The translations under genes were made by a program, and so were the position numbers. Of a DNA stretch of 41,443 nt, positions 1-10,100 are shown in pieces. The notes beneath the pieces were generated by a model that was given only the letters and a program-made list of their open reading frames with translations, made no database searches and was not told where the DNA came from. The stretch is taken from positions 1-41,443 of the forward strand of contig JBBKWX010000006.1 of the NCBI GenBank assembly GCA_037969175.1, written 5' to 3'. Numbering within the stretch: the first letter of the stretch is position 1; each line of letters starts with the position of its first letter. The stretch is from JBBKWX01 sp037969175 (GTDB lineage Bacteria; Bacteroidota; Bacteroidia; AKYH767-A; JBBKVM01).

Positions 1-3000
1 GTTACATAATACTGTACATCAAAAGCAAGATTGATACAATTTGAGGTTGATCCGGTTGACCATAAGTAAGTATATGGAGCTGTTCCGCCACCTACTGTAA
101 CACACTGAACAATTGGTTGTCCGATGCAGATTAGTGGATTTGGATTCAGATTCACTGTCAATGGAGCAGGCTCAGTTACAGTGTAGCTACATGTTTTAAC
201 ACATCCACTAGAATCTGTTACAGTAACAGTATATGTTCCTGCAGTCAGACCACTGATTGAAGCTGTAGTCATTCCATTTGACCAGCTATAAGTATAAGCA
301 GCTGTTCCACCACTTGCGATCACTGAAGCAGATCCATCTGCTCCCTGATAACAAGTTACAGGTGTACCTGAACAATTAACAACTAGTTCACTTGGCTGAG
401 TTAAAGGAGCAGGACAAACTAACATTTCACATCCATTAGCATCAATTACTAATACATGGTATGTACCAGGACAAAGTCCGGTAATTGTAGCTGTTGTAGC
501 TCCGGTAGTCCACAGATAAGTATATGGAGGAGTTCCGCCACTAACAATTGCAGTTGCTGTTCCATCGCAAGCACCATAGCAGGTGATATTTGTAGAATTA
601 AAAGTAACAACTAAAGGAGTTGGCTCTGTTATAACAACCGTACATGAAGTAGAACACTGATTTGCATCAAATACATTTACAGTGTATGTTCCTGCACAAA
701 GTCCGGTCACAGAAGCAGTAGTACTTCCATTTGACCAGCTGTAGGTATAAGGAGCAGTTCCACCGCTAGCATTAACTGATGCAGTTCCATCACAATCAGC
801 GAAACAACTTACCGGAGTTGAAGAACAACTGGCAGTTAACAAAGCTGGTTCTGTAACTGAATAGCTGCAAGATTTAACACAACCATTTGCATCTGTAACA
901 GTCACTGTATAAGTTCCAGCAGTTAAACCACTGATTGAAGCTGTGGTCATTCCATTAGACCAGCTATATGTATAAGGAGCAGTTCCACCGCTTGCGATAA
1001 CTGAAGCAGATCCATTTGCTGCCTGATAACAACTTACATTGCTACCTGAACAATTAGCAACCAATTCACTTGGCTCGGTGATTAATACTGAAGTCTGATA
1101 AACACATCCGTGAGCATCTGTTACAGTTACACTATATGAACCGGCACACAGGTTACTCAAAGATTGAGCAGTAGATCCATTTGACCAGCTATATGTATAA
1201 GGTGCTGTTCCTCCGGAAGGAGTTACCATTGCTGTTCCATCACAAACACCATAGCAGGTTACATTTGTTCCGTTTGCAACACCTGATAGGGCAGCAGGCT
1301 CATTTACTGTAGTTGAACATGTTTCTGTACATCCGTTAGCATCCGTTACAATAACTGAATACAATCCGGCTGTCAATCCACTGATTGAAGCAGTAGTTGA
1401 TCCATTACTCCATAGATATGTATAAGCTCCGGTTCCACCGCTTGCATTCACTGATGCAGTTCCAGTATTACCACCGTAACACAATATATCTGTTGATGAA
1501 CAATTGGCTATTAGATCTGATGGCTCGGTGATCGTTACATTACATGTAGCTTCACATCCATTAGCATCAGTTACTGTTACTGAATAAGATCCGGCACACA
1601 ATCCGCTAATTGAAGCAGCTGTGTTTGCATTAGACCAGTTATAAGTATAAGGAGGAGTTCCGCCTGCTGCATTTACAGAGGCTGTTCCGTCACATACATT
1701 GTAACAACTTGCATTTGTAGATGAACAATTAGCAGTCAGAAGACTTGGCTCGGTAATAACTGTTGTGTAGGTAGTATCACAACCTGCAAGGTTGGTTACT
1801 GTTACTGTATATGATCCATCGCACAATCCACTGATATCTTCAGTTGTTGCACCATTTGACCATAAGTAAGTATAAGGTCCGGTGCTTCCATTAACCGTTA
1901 GGTTTATAGATCCGTCACATACATTATAACAACTTGCATTTTGTGTAGTTGCACTTACATCTATTGCAAAATTAGATGCTGCAATAAAGATAGAATCAAT
2001 AGCAACACATCCATTTGCATCCGTAACAGTTACAATATATTGTACATCAAAAGCAAGATTGATACAATTTGAGGTTGATCCGGTTGACCATAAGTAAGTA
2101 TATGGAGCTGTTCCACCACCTGGTGCTGCACACTGAACAATTGGTTGTCCGATGCAGATAACAGGATTTGGAATTAGATTCACAGTCAATGGAGCTGGCT
2201 CAGTAACAGTATAACTGCTATTAGCTACACAACCATTCGCGTCGGTTACAGCTACATTATATATACCTGCACAAAGACCACTGATTGATTGAGTAGTTGC
2301 TCCACCTGTCCATAGATAAGTATATACTCCTGTTCCACCACTTACAAGAACTGTTGCTGTTCCATCGCAAACCTGGTTACAACTTGCGTTGGTTCCTGAT
2401 GCATTTGCAGTCAATTCTGTTGGTTCAACAACCACTACTCCATTACCGCAATTTGCAGTACAACCATTGGCATCTGTTACAACTACGGTATACGTACCTG
2501 CACAAAGTCCGGTTTGAGAAGCGCTGGTTGATCCATTACTCCATAGATAAGTATAAGGAGCAGTTCCACCATTTGCTGAAACAGATACCGTTCCATCACA
2601 AACACTATAACAACTCATATCTGTTGAACTGCAATTGGCAGTCAATAAGGTTGATTCGGTAATAACAATTACCTGAGTTTCTTTACAACCATTAGCATCT
2701 GTTGCTAATACAGTATATGTACCGGCACAAAGACCCGTAAGACTTGCAGATGTTGGACCATGATCCCAGCTATAAGTATATGGAGGGGTTCCTCCATTAA
2801 CAGTTATTAATGCTGTACCATCACAAACCCCATTGCAACTGGCGTTTGTACTATTCTGGCTTGAAGTAAGCAAAGTCGGCTGATTTACACTAGCAGAACA
2901 AGTGATCACACAACCATTGGCATCTGTAACTGTAACTGAATAGCTACCTTGACATAAACCGGTAAGTGATGATCCCGTGGATCCATTTGACCACAAGAAT

Positions 3001-3335
3001 GTATATGGAGCAGTTCCACCACTAACGTTAACTGATGCTGTTCCATCGCAATCACCAAAGCATGCTACATTGGAACCCGTGCATAAAGCAGTTAACTCTG
3101 AAGGTTGAGATATAAAAACACTATCGAGCTTACCACAACCTGCAGCGTCGCCTACAGTTATATAATGCCATCCGGCACAAAGACCTGATGTGGATGCTGT
3201 AGTAGCACCATTTGACCAATTGTAGGTATAAGGCGCAGTTCCACCTGAAACACTAACAGATGCTGTACCATTACATATTCCAAAGCAGGATACGTTTGTA
3301 GAACTCTTTGTAATTGAAACCTGAGTTGGCGTACA
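1..3335 (-). repeat. Tandem SprB-type repeat array (about 15 units of ~225 bp)
   Basis: Fifteen consecutive coding repeats lie between roughly 3335 and the left edge, the last one cut. Most carry the CDGTA and TDANGC signatures. Two atypical units containing ICIGQPIVQC (one near 2040-2220, one near 10-190) lack the usual CDG motif. They sit nine units apart and are nearly identical in DNA, giving a higher-order period of 2028 bp. The stretches 13-86 and 2041-2114 match base for base. Confidence 0.85.
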
Positions 3336-4796
3336 CAATAAGAAACCATTGTTAGTATTTCCGTCAACGAAATTCTCATTGATAGAAGATACAACAGAGT
3401 TCATCTGAGATGCGCTATAAGGAGATGCACATCCGCCCAATACTTTATTTGCTTCGGCAAGAACCTGAGCAACTGACCATCCTGCAAAAGTGCCGGAGGC
3501 CACAATAAGATCCTTTAAATTACCTAAAGGATATGAAAAGTTTGCATCATACAAATCAAATCCAACATTTAATGTTAATGCTGTAACCTGACCGGCAAGT
3601 ACATTACGATATGATTGAGCAGGGTTAACAAGAATACCCGGATCCAGAGGGCGAGCTGTAGTTCCTGAAGGAAGAAAAGTACAAACTGCCGTTGAAGTTG
3701 TTAATCTAATTTTATTTGAACCACATCCTATTTCAAGACCTGAAGGAAATGCAGCTGCAAAATTTGTAGCTAGATATGATCCGGGATTTCCACCATTTTG
3801 TTGGCATTGTCCCCAACCTCCTTGAGTCTGGGTGCGAAAATTACAACCCTGAACCAAGCAAATTAAATCATTCAATGAACAGGTACTGCTTCCGGTACAA
3901 CCGTTAGCATCTGTCACAGTTACTGTATAATTTCCGGCTGACAAGCCACTTATATCACTTGTAGTAGCACCTGTTGACCAGATGTATGTAAAAGGAGGCG
4001 TTCCACCTAATACAGTGGAATACAAAGCACCATTATTTCCATTAGCTGGGAATATGGTTTGAAAAACATTACATTGAACAGTTAATGCAGCAGATGGCTG
4101 AGCTACTGAAAAAGGTAGAGTAATTGAACATTCATTATCATCGGTAACGGTAACAAAATACTGACCTGGACAAAGGTTAGTTCTTGTAGCAGCCATACTT
4201 CCATCAGACCAAACATATTGGTAAGGAGGAGTACCGGCTGTAATGTTTACTGTTGCAGAACCAGAACACGAATTAAAACAACCCGCATCTAAAGAAACAA
4301 CTGCTCCTGTAAATGGTGGATAAACAGAAATACGTATCCAATTGCTTTCGCCCGGATAATTTGAACAGCCTGCACGTCTTGCACACCTACGATATTCTTT
4401 TGTAGTAGTACTGTATGGAGGGTCATATGAAGATCCTGTAGCTCCCGGAATTACCGAGTAGGCTCCACCTGGATTTCGAACCAACCAAATATATTCCAAT
4501 GCACCTGAACCACCTGAAGGTAATTGCAGACTAACGATTGGATCCGGATCATATGGCCCGCAGTTTCCCTGCTCCAAGCCGATGTAGCCCCCGCTGGTGA
4601 CATTACTACATGCCATCACAGGACTCATTATGAAACTCTTTTCCAGAATTTCGAATTTTTTGGTTTCAGCTGCATAACCATTTGTGGATACAAAAGGCAT
4701 ACAACATAGCAGAGCTGAGAATGCTACTTTGAGCATGTTTCTCAGCCATTTCTGGAATTCTGCAGATCCCACTGTACTAGAATAAAATTTGTCCAT
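1..4796 (-). CDS. SprB-repeat surface protein, C-terminal part beyond left edge
   Basis: An open frame of about 1598 codons runs from ATG at 4796 to the window edge without a stop, so the C-terminus is missing. An N-terminal hydrophobic segment ending near residue 42 (MLKVAFSALLCC onward) looks like a signal peptide. It is preceded by 20 residues that may not be translated, because a second in-frame ATG lies at 4736. Residues about 47-165 look Ig-like and contain YRRCARRAGC. Two repeats follow (about 170-308), then a distinct domain of about 165 residues with TQTQGGWG and a LAGQVTALTLNVGFD segment, then at least 15 tandem repeats of about 75 residues. Each repeat follows C-G-x-CDGTA, GGTxPYTYxWS, GLCAGTYTVTVTDANGC, which is the SprB repeat (first described in the Flavobacterium gliding adhesin). 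I infer a secreted cell-surface adhesin exported by T9SS; the sorting domain would lie outside the window. Gliding itself is not shown. Confidence 0.9.
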   Translation of the reverse strand, partial: MDKFYSSTVGSAEFQKWLRNMLKVAFSALLCCMPFVSTNGYAAETKKFEILEKSFIMSPVMACSNVTSGGYIGLEQGNCGPYDPDPIVSLQLPSGGSGALEYIWLVRNPGGAYSVIPGATGSSYDPPYSTTTKEYRRCARRAGCSNYPGESNWIRISVYPPFTGAVVSLDAGCFNSCSGSATVNITAGTPPYQYVWSDGSMAATRTNLCPGQYFVTVTDDNECSITLPFSVAQPSAALTVQCNVFQTIFPANGNNGALYSTVLGGTPPFTYIWSTGATTSDISGLSAGNYTVTVTDANGCTGSSTCSLNDLICLVQGCNFRTQTQGGWGQCQQNGGNPGSYLATNFAAAFPSGLEIGCGSNKIRLTTSTAVCTFLPSGTTARPLDPGILVNPAQSYRNVLAGQVTALTLNVGFDLYDANFSYPLGNLKDLIVASGTFAGWSVAQVLAEANKVLGGCASPYSASQMNSVVSSINENFVDGNTNNGFLLCTPTQVSITKSSTNVSCFGICNGTASVSVSGGTAPYTYNWSNGATTASTSGLCAGWHYITVGDAAGCGKLDSVFISQPSELTALCTGSNVACFGDCDGTASVNVSGGTAPYTFLWSNGSTGSSLTGLCQGSYSVTVTDANGCVITCSASVNQPTLLTSSQNSTNASCNGVCDGTALITVNGGTPPYTYSWDHGPTSASLTGLCAGTYTVLATDANGCKETQVIVITESTLLTANCSSTDMSCYSVCDGTVSVSANGGTAPYTYLWSNGSTSASQTGLCAGTYTVVVTDANGCTANCGNGVVVVEPTELTANASGTNASCNQVCDGTATVLVSGGTGVYTYLWTGGATTQSISGLCAGIYNVAVTDANGCVANSSYTVTEPAPLTVNLIPNPVICIGQPIVQCAAPGGGTAPYTYLWSTGSTSNCINLAFDVQYIVTVTDANGCVAIDSIFIAASNFAIDVSATTQNASCYNVCDGSINLTVNGSTGPYTYLWSNGATTEDISGLCDGSYTVTVTNLAGCDTTYTTVITEPSLLTANCSSTNASCYNVCDGTASVNAAGGTPPYTYNWSNANTAASISGLCAGSYSVTVTDANGCEATCNVTITEPSDLIANCSSTDILCYGGNTGTASVNASGGTGAYTYLWSNGSTTASISGLTAGLYSVIVTDANGCTETCSTTVNEPAALSGVANGTNVTCYGVCDGTAMVTPSGGTAPYTYSWSNGSTAQSLSNLCAGSYSVTVTDAHGCVYQTSVLITEPSELVANCSGSNVSCYQAANGSASVIASGGTAPYTYSWSNGMTTASISGLTAGTYTVTVTDANGCVKSCSYSVTEPALLTASCSSTPVSCFADCDGTASVNASGGTAPYTYSWSNGSTTASVTGLCAGTYTVNVFDANQCSTSCTVVITEPTPLVVTFNSTNITCYGACDGTATAIVSGGTPPYTYLWTTGATTATITGLCPGTYHVLVIDANGCEMLVCPAPLTQPSELVVNCSGTPVTCYQGADGSASVIASGGTAAYTYSWSNGMTTASISGLTAGTYTVTVTDSSGCVKTCSYTVTEPAPLTVNLNPNPLICIGQPIVQCVTVGGGTAPYTYLWSTGSTSNCINLAFDVQYYV

Positions 4797-4901
4797 GTAA
4801 ATTGATTTTTAAGATGAAAAAATGTGTTCGATTATTCTTTCCGGTTGAAAAAGCTGTAAAGGATTGTCCTTTTTGGGGCTCATCATACCATCCCGATAAA
4901 G

Positions 4902-4909
4902 CAAATATA
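4902..4909 (-). promoter_or_regulatory. Candidate -7 box for the SprB-repeat gene
   Basis: The minus strand reads TATATTTG, matching the Bacteroidota TAnnTTTG -7 element about 105 bp before the chosen start codon. No good TTTG/TTG -33 box is seen at the usual spacing of about 19-21 bp, so support is weak. Confidence 0.3.
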
Positions 4910-5237
4910 TTCCTTAGTCCAATTGCTTGATGGAGATTTTTGTGAAACGTTATTATAAATTGGTGAATGAACTCTTTTCAATGGTGAAGAGATAAAGAAT
5001 AAAAAAGAACAAATTTTTCATTCGGTAAATTGTTAACAACTCCACAATAAGCTCATTTACATTAAACTACAAGTGTTTTGCGAAAATGAAAAATAATTGA
5101 CAAAATCCCATTTTAGGATTAGACAAAATTGTAGTTAAATCGAAAAGTCAAATTTTGTATTGCGCTAAAACCCTGTTTTTCTTTCAATTAACTTAATAAT
5201 GGACAAACTAATGGTAAGTTTTAGGTTTAATGTCTTT

Positions 5238-5282
5238 GTTTAAAAACAAAAGCCATTGGTAATCGATTGATTACCAATGGCT
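5238..5282 (-). terminator. Rho-independent terminator of the DUF885 gene
   Basis: A perfect 14-bp stem (5251-5264 with 5269-5282) closes a 4-nt loop. On the minus strand it is followed by a T-rich tail (TTTGTTTTTAAAC). It begins 27 bp after the stop codon of the 5309-7057 gene. Confidence 0.8.
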
Positions 5283-5308
5283 TACGAGTTAATTGCATTT
5301 AAGGGACT

Positions 5309-7057
5309 TTACTTGCTCATCATCATCTTTCTAATGTATTTCACTGGGGCACTGCCATATCCAAGAAATTCTTCATGAAAAGATTTCAGATCAAATTGAT
5401 TGTCTCTTTTTTGTTTTATTTCTTCACGCAATTTATAAATTTCATGATATCCCGTAAAGTAACTGCAAAGTTGAACATTTGTTAGTGTTACCCGTTTCCA
5501 TTTGTTTTCTGCTTCCGCTTTTTGCTGAAATGCTTTATTTATCAAAAGATCCAAAGCATCTGCTTTTTCCATTCCTTTACAGTGTACACTATAATCCAGG
5601 ATCGTATTGCAAACAGAACGCAAATGCCATTTGTAATACATTAGCCACATCTCCGGTTCATTATTACCATATCCTTCTTCCAGCATCATTCTTTCTGTAT
5701 ATACTGCCCAGCCTTCTACCATGGTTCCATTTCCAAAAACACTTTTGACAAGACTTGGACTTTGATTTGAATAAACAAGCTGCGCATAATGGCCAGGAAT
5801 GGCTTCATGTATATTCAGGATCTGCAATATATAATGGTTGTATTCTCTCAAATAGCTTTCTGCTGCTTCAGGGCTATAGGAATCCAAAGGACTTACATTA
5901 TAATATGTATTCTCTCCCTTTTCATAAGGTCCGGGAGAAGATATAGATGCTCCGGCAACTCCATCCATATAACCGGGAGTTTTTCTTACGATCAATGGCT
6001 TTGATGGGTCTAAATAAAGTAGTTTCTTATTATTTACAAATTCAACCAATTCCGGAATTTGTTTTTCGATTGCAGTCATGAATGAATCGCGGTGAACATG
6101 GAATTTTGAAACTGTGTCAATCACGGAACGAATAACTAACAAACTATCCAGTGGCTGCTCCTTACCCGGGAAATATTTATTCCAAAGCGAATGAGAAATC
6201 GTATACATTTCATTTGTTAATTCAGCTTTTCTTTTTTCAGCAATTGTATAAATTTCATCTGCAGTAAAACTTGACTGAATTTCAAGTTCAAACTTTTTAT
6301 TATAAAGTTCTTTCCCAAGTCTAAAACTTCTAACGTTATCACCGGTAAGCCCTGGTTTCACTGTATTTTCCAACCAATTAATATACGATACAATACTTTC
6401 TTTGGCTGCATCAATTCTGCTGTAAAGCAAATCTTTTTGTTCGTTGCTAAGTGTAGAAATGCGCACAGAATCTTTCATATCAGAACCAAAAACCGGGATG
6501 CTCCCTTTGTTCTGAGCTATCCCAAGTTCTGTATGTTCAATCGTTGGTTTAGAAATATTCTTTTTTTCTGCTTCGTAGTATGCCGGGATCTTATCAAGTC
6601 TCGAACTGATAGCTAATAATCTTTCATTCAAGGGAGCATATGTCTTATATAATTGCTCAGCGATCACTCCGCCTAAATTATAATTTGAAGGATCCCAGGT
6701 ATAACTTTTATATTCATTGTTATACCATAATGAACTTTCGAGAAAATTCTTGATCAATTCCAGATCAACGCGATTAGCTGTGTTAAGTTCTTTTGATTCG
6801 TATGTATTTAAAGAATCTAAATAAGAATTCGCAAACACGTTTTCTTTTTCAATGGCATCTGGTCCCGGAATAGTGAGTTGATCATGATATTTATAATAAC
6901 CAAGACTACTCGCATAAGTTGGATAAAGCTTCCATAGCTCCTCGATAAAATTATCTCTGAACTTTTCAAATTCAGAATTATTATCGACTAGTTCAGGGGA
7001 TTTGCATGAATTAGTAAATAAGGCAAACAGAACACAAAGGGCAAGCAATCTTGACAT
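5309..7057 (-). CDS. DUF885 family putative metallopeptidase lipoprotein
   Basis: This is a 582-residue protein. The N-terminus LLALCVLFALFTNSC fits a lipoprotein signal with the lipidated cysteine at residue 18, so it should be anchored in an envelope membrane. The body matches the DUF885 family. The family's HEAxPGH motif is present as HEAIPGHYAQ at 417-426, and EGWAVYTE follows at 448-455. Together these resemble a gluzincin-type zinc site (two His plus a downstream Glu). Members are generally annotated as uncharacterised or peptidase-like, so the substrate is unknown. Length is normal for the family and the motifs are intact. The gene has its own downstream terminator and sits 91 bp beyond the stop of the giant M43 protease gene, from which a second terminator separates it. 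Confidence 0.88.
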   Translation of the reverse strand: MSRLLALCVLFALFTNSCKSPELVDNNSEFEKFRDNFIEELWKLYPTYASSLGYYKYHDQLTIPGPDAIEKENVFANSYLDSLNTYESKELNTANRVDLELIKNFLESSLWYNNEYKSYTWDPSNYNLGGVIAEQLYKTYAPLNERLLAISSRLDKIPAYYEAEKKNISKPTIEHTELGIAQNKGSIPVFGSDMKDSVRISTLSNEQKDLLYSRIDAAKESIVSYINWLENTVKPGLTGDNVRSFRLGKELYNKKFELEIQSSFTADEIYTIAEKRKAELTNEMYTISHSLWNKYFPGKEQPLDSLLVIRSVIDTVSKFHVHRDSFMTAIEKQIPELVEFVNNKKLLYLDPSKPLIVRKTPGYMDGVAGASISSPGPYEKGENTYYNVSPLDSYSPEAAESYLREYNHYILQILNIHEAIPGHYAQLVYSNQSPSLVKSVFGNGTMVEGWAVYTERMMLEEGYGNNEPEMWLMYYKWHLRSVCNTILDYSVHCKGMEKADALDLLINKAFQQKAEAENKWKRVTLTNVQLCSYFTGYHEIYKLREEIKQKRDNQFDLKSFHEEFLGYGSAPVKYIRKMMMSK

Positions 7058-7094
7058 AACAGATATTTTTTTGCAATGTAACTATTCAATTCTT

Positions 7095-7126
7095 AAAAAT
7101 AAAAAAAGGGCCGGAAATCCGGCCCT
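7095..7126 (-). terminator. Rho-independent terminator of the giant M43 protease gene
   Basis: A GC-rich stem AGGGCCGG / CCGGCCCT (7107-7114 with 7119-7126, extendable by one pair) is followed on the minus strand by TTTTTTTATTTTT. It lies 22 bp past the stop codon of the 7149-13334 gene and is a textbook intrinsic terminator. Confidence 0.92.
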
Positions 7127-7148
7127 CTATTAAAGCTGCTTTATTCGA

Positions 7149-10100
7149 TCAGTAAATAATCAGCTTTTCAACACTCTTACCTTTCGATGAAGTGACCTCT
7201 ATAAAATACATACCAGCCGTAAGGTTGCCTCTTTGTATATTCAATTTATGGCCAGCTGAAGAATTGACAATGTTTTCTTCCATATGAACTTTTCCGGTTT
7301 GATCCATTATTCTAACATATACATTCTCGTTCTCCAATTCAGTTCCAAGTTCAATATTAAAATCGCCTAGTGTTGGATTTGGGTAGACCGTAAATATGCG
7401 ATCCGGTGTTGGATCAGGAATAGTCAGATTACCATTTGGATCATATGTAGACTTGCTCTTGCTGAAATATAAAGTGTAATATGATGTTGGGTGAGTTGCT
7501 CCGTTATACCCTTTAACTCTCAGATAGTAAGTAGCTCCTTTTGACAGGTTATTAGCAATTAATTTTTCATCTAAATTACCTCTCCTGTTTGAGGAAGATA
7601 CTAAGATGAGATTTGAATCATAAAGATCAAGATCAAAATCCGCAGCCAGCGTTGTCAAATCAAACTTAACATTATTAATCGCATTAGTGATCTTAAATTC
7701 AAACCAATCCTGATCATTTAAATCACAGATTAATCCATAATAATATGTGTTAGGATTGATCCTTTTAGCGCTAACACTTGAGTCATTCGGCTCATTAGAA
7801 TCATTTGAACATTGGATCACAGATGCAGTAGTAGTCGCCAATTCTGAAACGCTGAAGTTACTGCTTGCGTCTGAACAAATACCTTGAACTTGAATCTCGT
7901 ACTGGGTACCTCCTGTAAGATTTTGAATTTGATACGGACTTGAAGTAAGCCCTTGTATCAACGTCCAGTTATTTGAACCGGATACAGCATACCTAATATT
8001 AAAGGCAGAGTGAGTGGATGCATTCCATGATACATTGAAGGAGTTTGCTGCAATTGATGAAATTCCTAAACCTGATGGTACCGAGCAATTAGCAATCGTA
8101 GTGAATGTTGAAATAGTGCTATAATCACTGATCACACCTCCACAAACAGCCCTTACTCTTACTTCATAAGTTAGACCAACACCCAGACCTGAAAGATTTT
8201 GCGTATTTAAATTTGTAGAAATACTATTCCATGAGGAAGCACTCACTAATTTATACTCCACTTCGTAAAGCGGTGCAGAATTGGAATTCCAGGAAACCGT
8301 AGCTGTTGTAGAGCCGGTTGCACCAGCACTTACACCATTTGGAGTTCCGCAATTAACATAAGTCGCAAAATTAAAGACCGCAGAATATGAACTGCTTACT
8401 GAACCACATTCAGAGCGTAGTTGAATTTCATAATTTGTAGAAGGTGATAAACCATTTATGACATAGAATGTATCTGATACATTCTGAATTGTCCAAGTAG
8501 TTGTTCCTGCAACTTGATACCTTAATCTGTATCCTGCCGCACCTTTACTATCCCATGAAATCTGTGCAGTAGTAGAATTAAGGATAAGCGCTGAGTAACC
8601 TGTTGGAACCAGGCATACAGCACCGGTTGTAGTAAAGTTTCCTGAAGCACTATAGCTGCTGCTGCTGCTTCCACAAACAGAACTTACTTGAAATTCATAA
8701 TTTGTTGATGATGCCAAACCGGTAAGTTGCAAACTATTATTTACCGAATTCGAATTGATCCATGTTGCTGATCCAACAGCACGATACTTTACATTATATG
8801 ATGATGCAGCAGTTGTTCCCCATGAAGTAACTGCAGATATATTGTTAATAGAGCTTGCTAACAATCCGGAAGGGATGTTACATGTCAATAAAGTTGTGAA
8901 AGTTGACGAGGCCGAGTAGCTACTGGTTGTAGATGAACATACTGAAGCTATTTGGACTTCATAAATATTACCTGAAATCAATCCACTGATTTGAATGGCT
9001 GAAGAGCTTGTCGATGTATTTGTCCATACCGATGAAGTTGACAACTTATACCTTATATTATAAGATGAAGCTGATGTACTGTTCCAGGTAATATTAGCTG
9101 TATTCTGAGTAACAGAAGATATCGTTAAGCCAGTTGGCACATTACAAGTTACAGTTACCAATGTGGTAAAAGAAACTCCAGAATAACTGCTGCTCGTTGT
9201 TCCGCATACAGATGAAACCTGTATATCATAAGAACTACCGGATACTAATCCTGATAATGCAACACTTGTGGTTGCTGTTGTAGTATTGGTCCAGACCGTA
9301 GAACCGGCCAGTTTATATCTTACATTATAAGAAGTTGCGTTGGTACTTGTCCAGGATACACTAGCAGAATTCACAGTTATGGAAGAAACTGTCAACCCTG
9401 ACGGAACATTGCAAACAGACAATGTGTTGAAAGTAGCAGTACCGGAATAAGAACTTGTGCTTGTACCACAAACAGATGCAATCTGATATTCATAGGTACT
9501 TGAAGCTGATAAGCCTCCCAATCCAACACTGGTTGAGTTTGAAGAAGTATTTATCCAGGTAGTTGAACCGGAAATTCTATATCTAACATTATAAGAATTA
9601 GCGGCTGTTGATGTCCAAGATAATGTAGCTCCACTGGTACTTATAGCTGAGGCTGTTAATCCTGTAGGCACTGAACAGGAGATCAAGGTTGTGAAATTTG
9701 CTGATGCACTATATGCTGTAGAAACAGTACCACAAATTGAACTGATCTGGAATTCATAAGTTACACCGGAAACCAGTCCAGTTAGGCTCATCGATGCATT
9801 TGTTGAACTTGTGTTTGTCCATGTACTTGAACCTGTTTGACGGAATCGAATATTGAAACCGGTTGCATTCGCACCATTCCAGGAAATAACTGCGCTGTTT
9901 GAAGTAATTGAAGCTGACGACAAACCGGCAGGAATGCTACAAGATACTAATGTGACAAATGTATAAGAACCGGAATATGCACTGGTGGTGGATCCGCATA
10001 CAGAACGTACTTGAAATTCATATGCAGATGATGAACTCAAAGCTGCAATGGTTATTGAAGTAGAACTTGTACTGGTATTAGTCCATGTACTAGTACCTGA

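Larger units (their letters stand above)
4797..5308. other. Intergenic spacer, 512 bp
   Basis: This AT-rich spacer separates the DUF885 gene from the SprB-repeat gene; both lie on the minus strand. It holds the terminator hairpin of the former (5251-5282) and a possible -7 box of the latter (4902-4909). A small AAAGGA/TCCTTT hairpin at 4858-4872 lies in the presumed leader. I see no credible small gene or structured RNA in the rest. Confidence 0.6.

Noticed and set aside
2297..4709. Plus- and minus-strand open frames inside the SprB-repeat gene
   Set aside because: They lie in other frames of a gene with clear protein-level repeats and have low-complexity translations.
4858..4872. Small AAAGGA/TCCTTT hairpin as a terminator or riboswitch
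   Set aside because: The stem is only 6 bp with a 3-nt loop and no conserved RNA motif around it.
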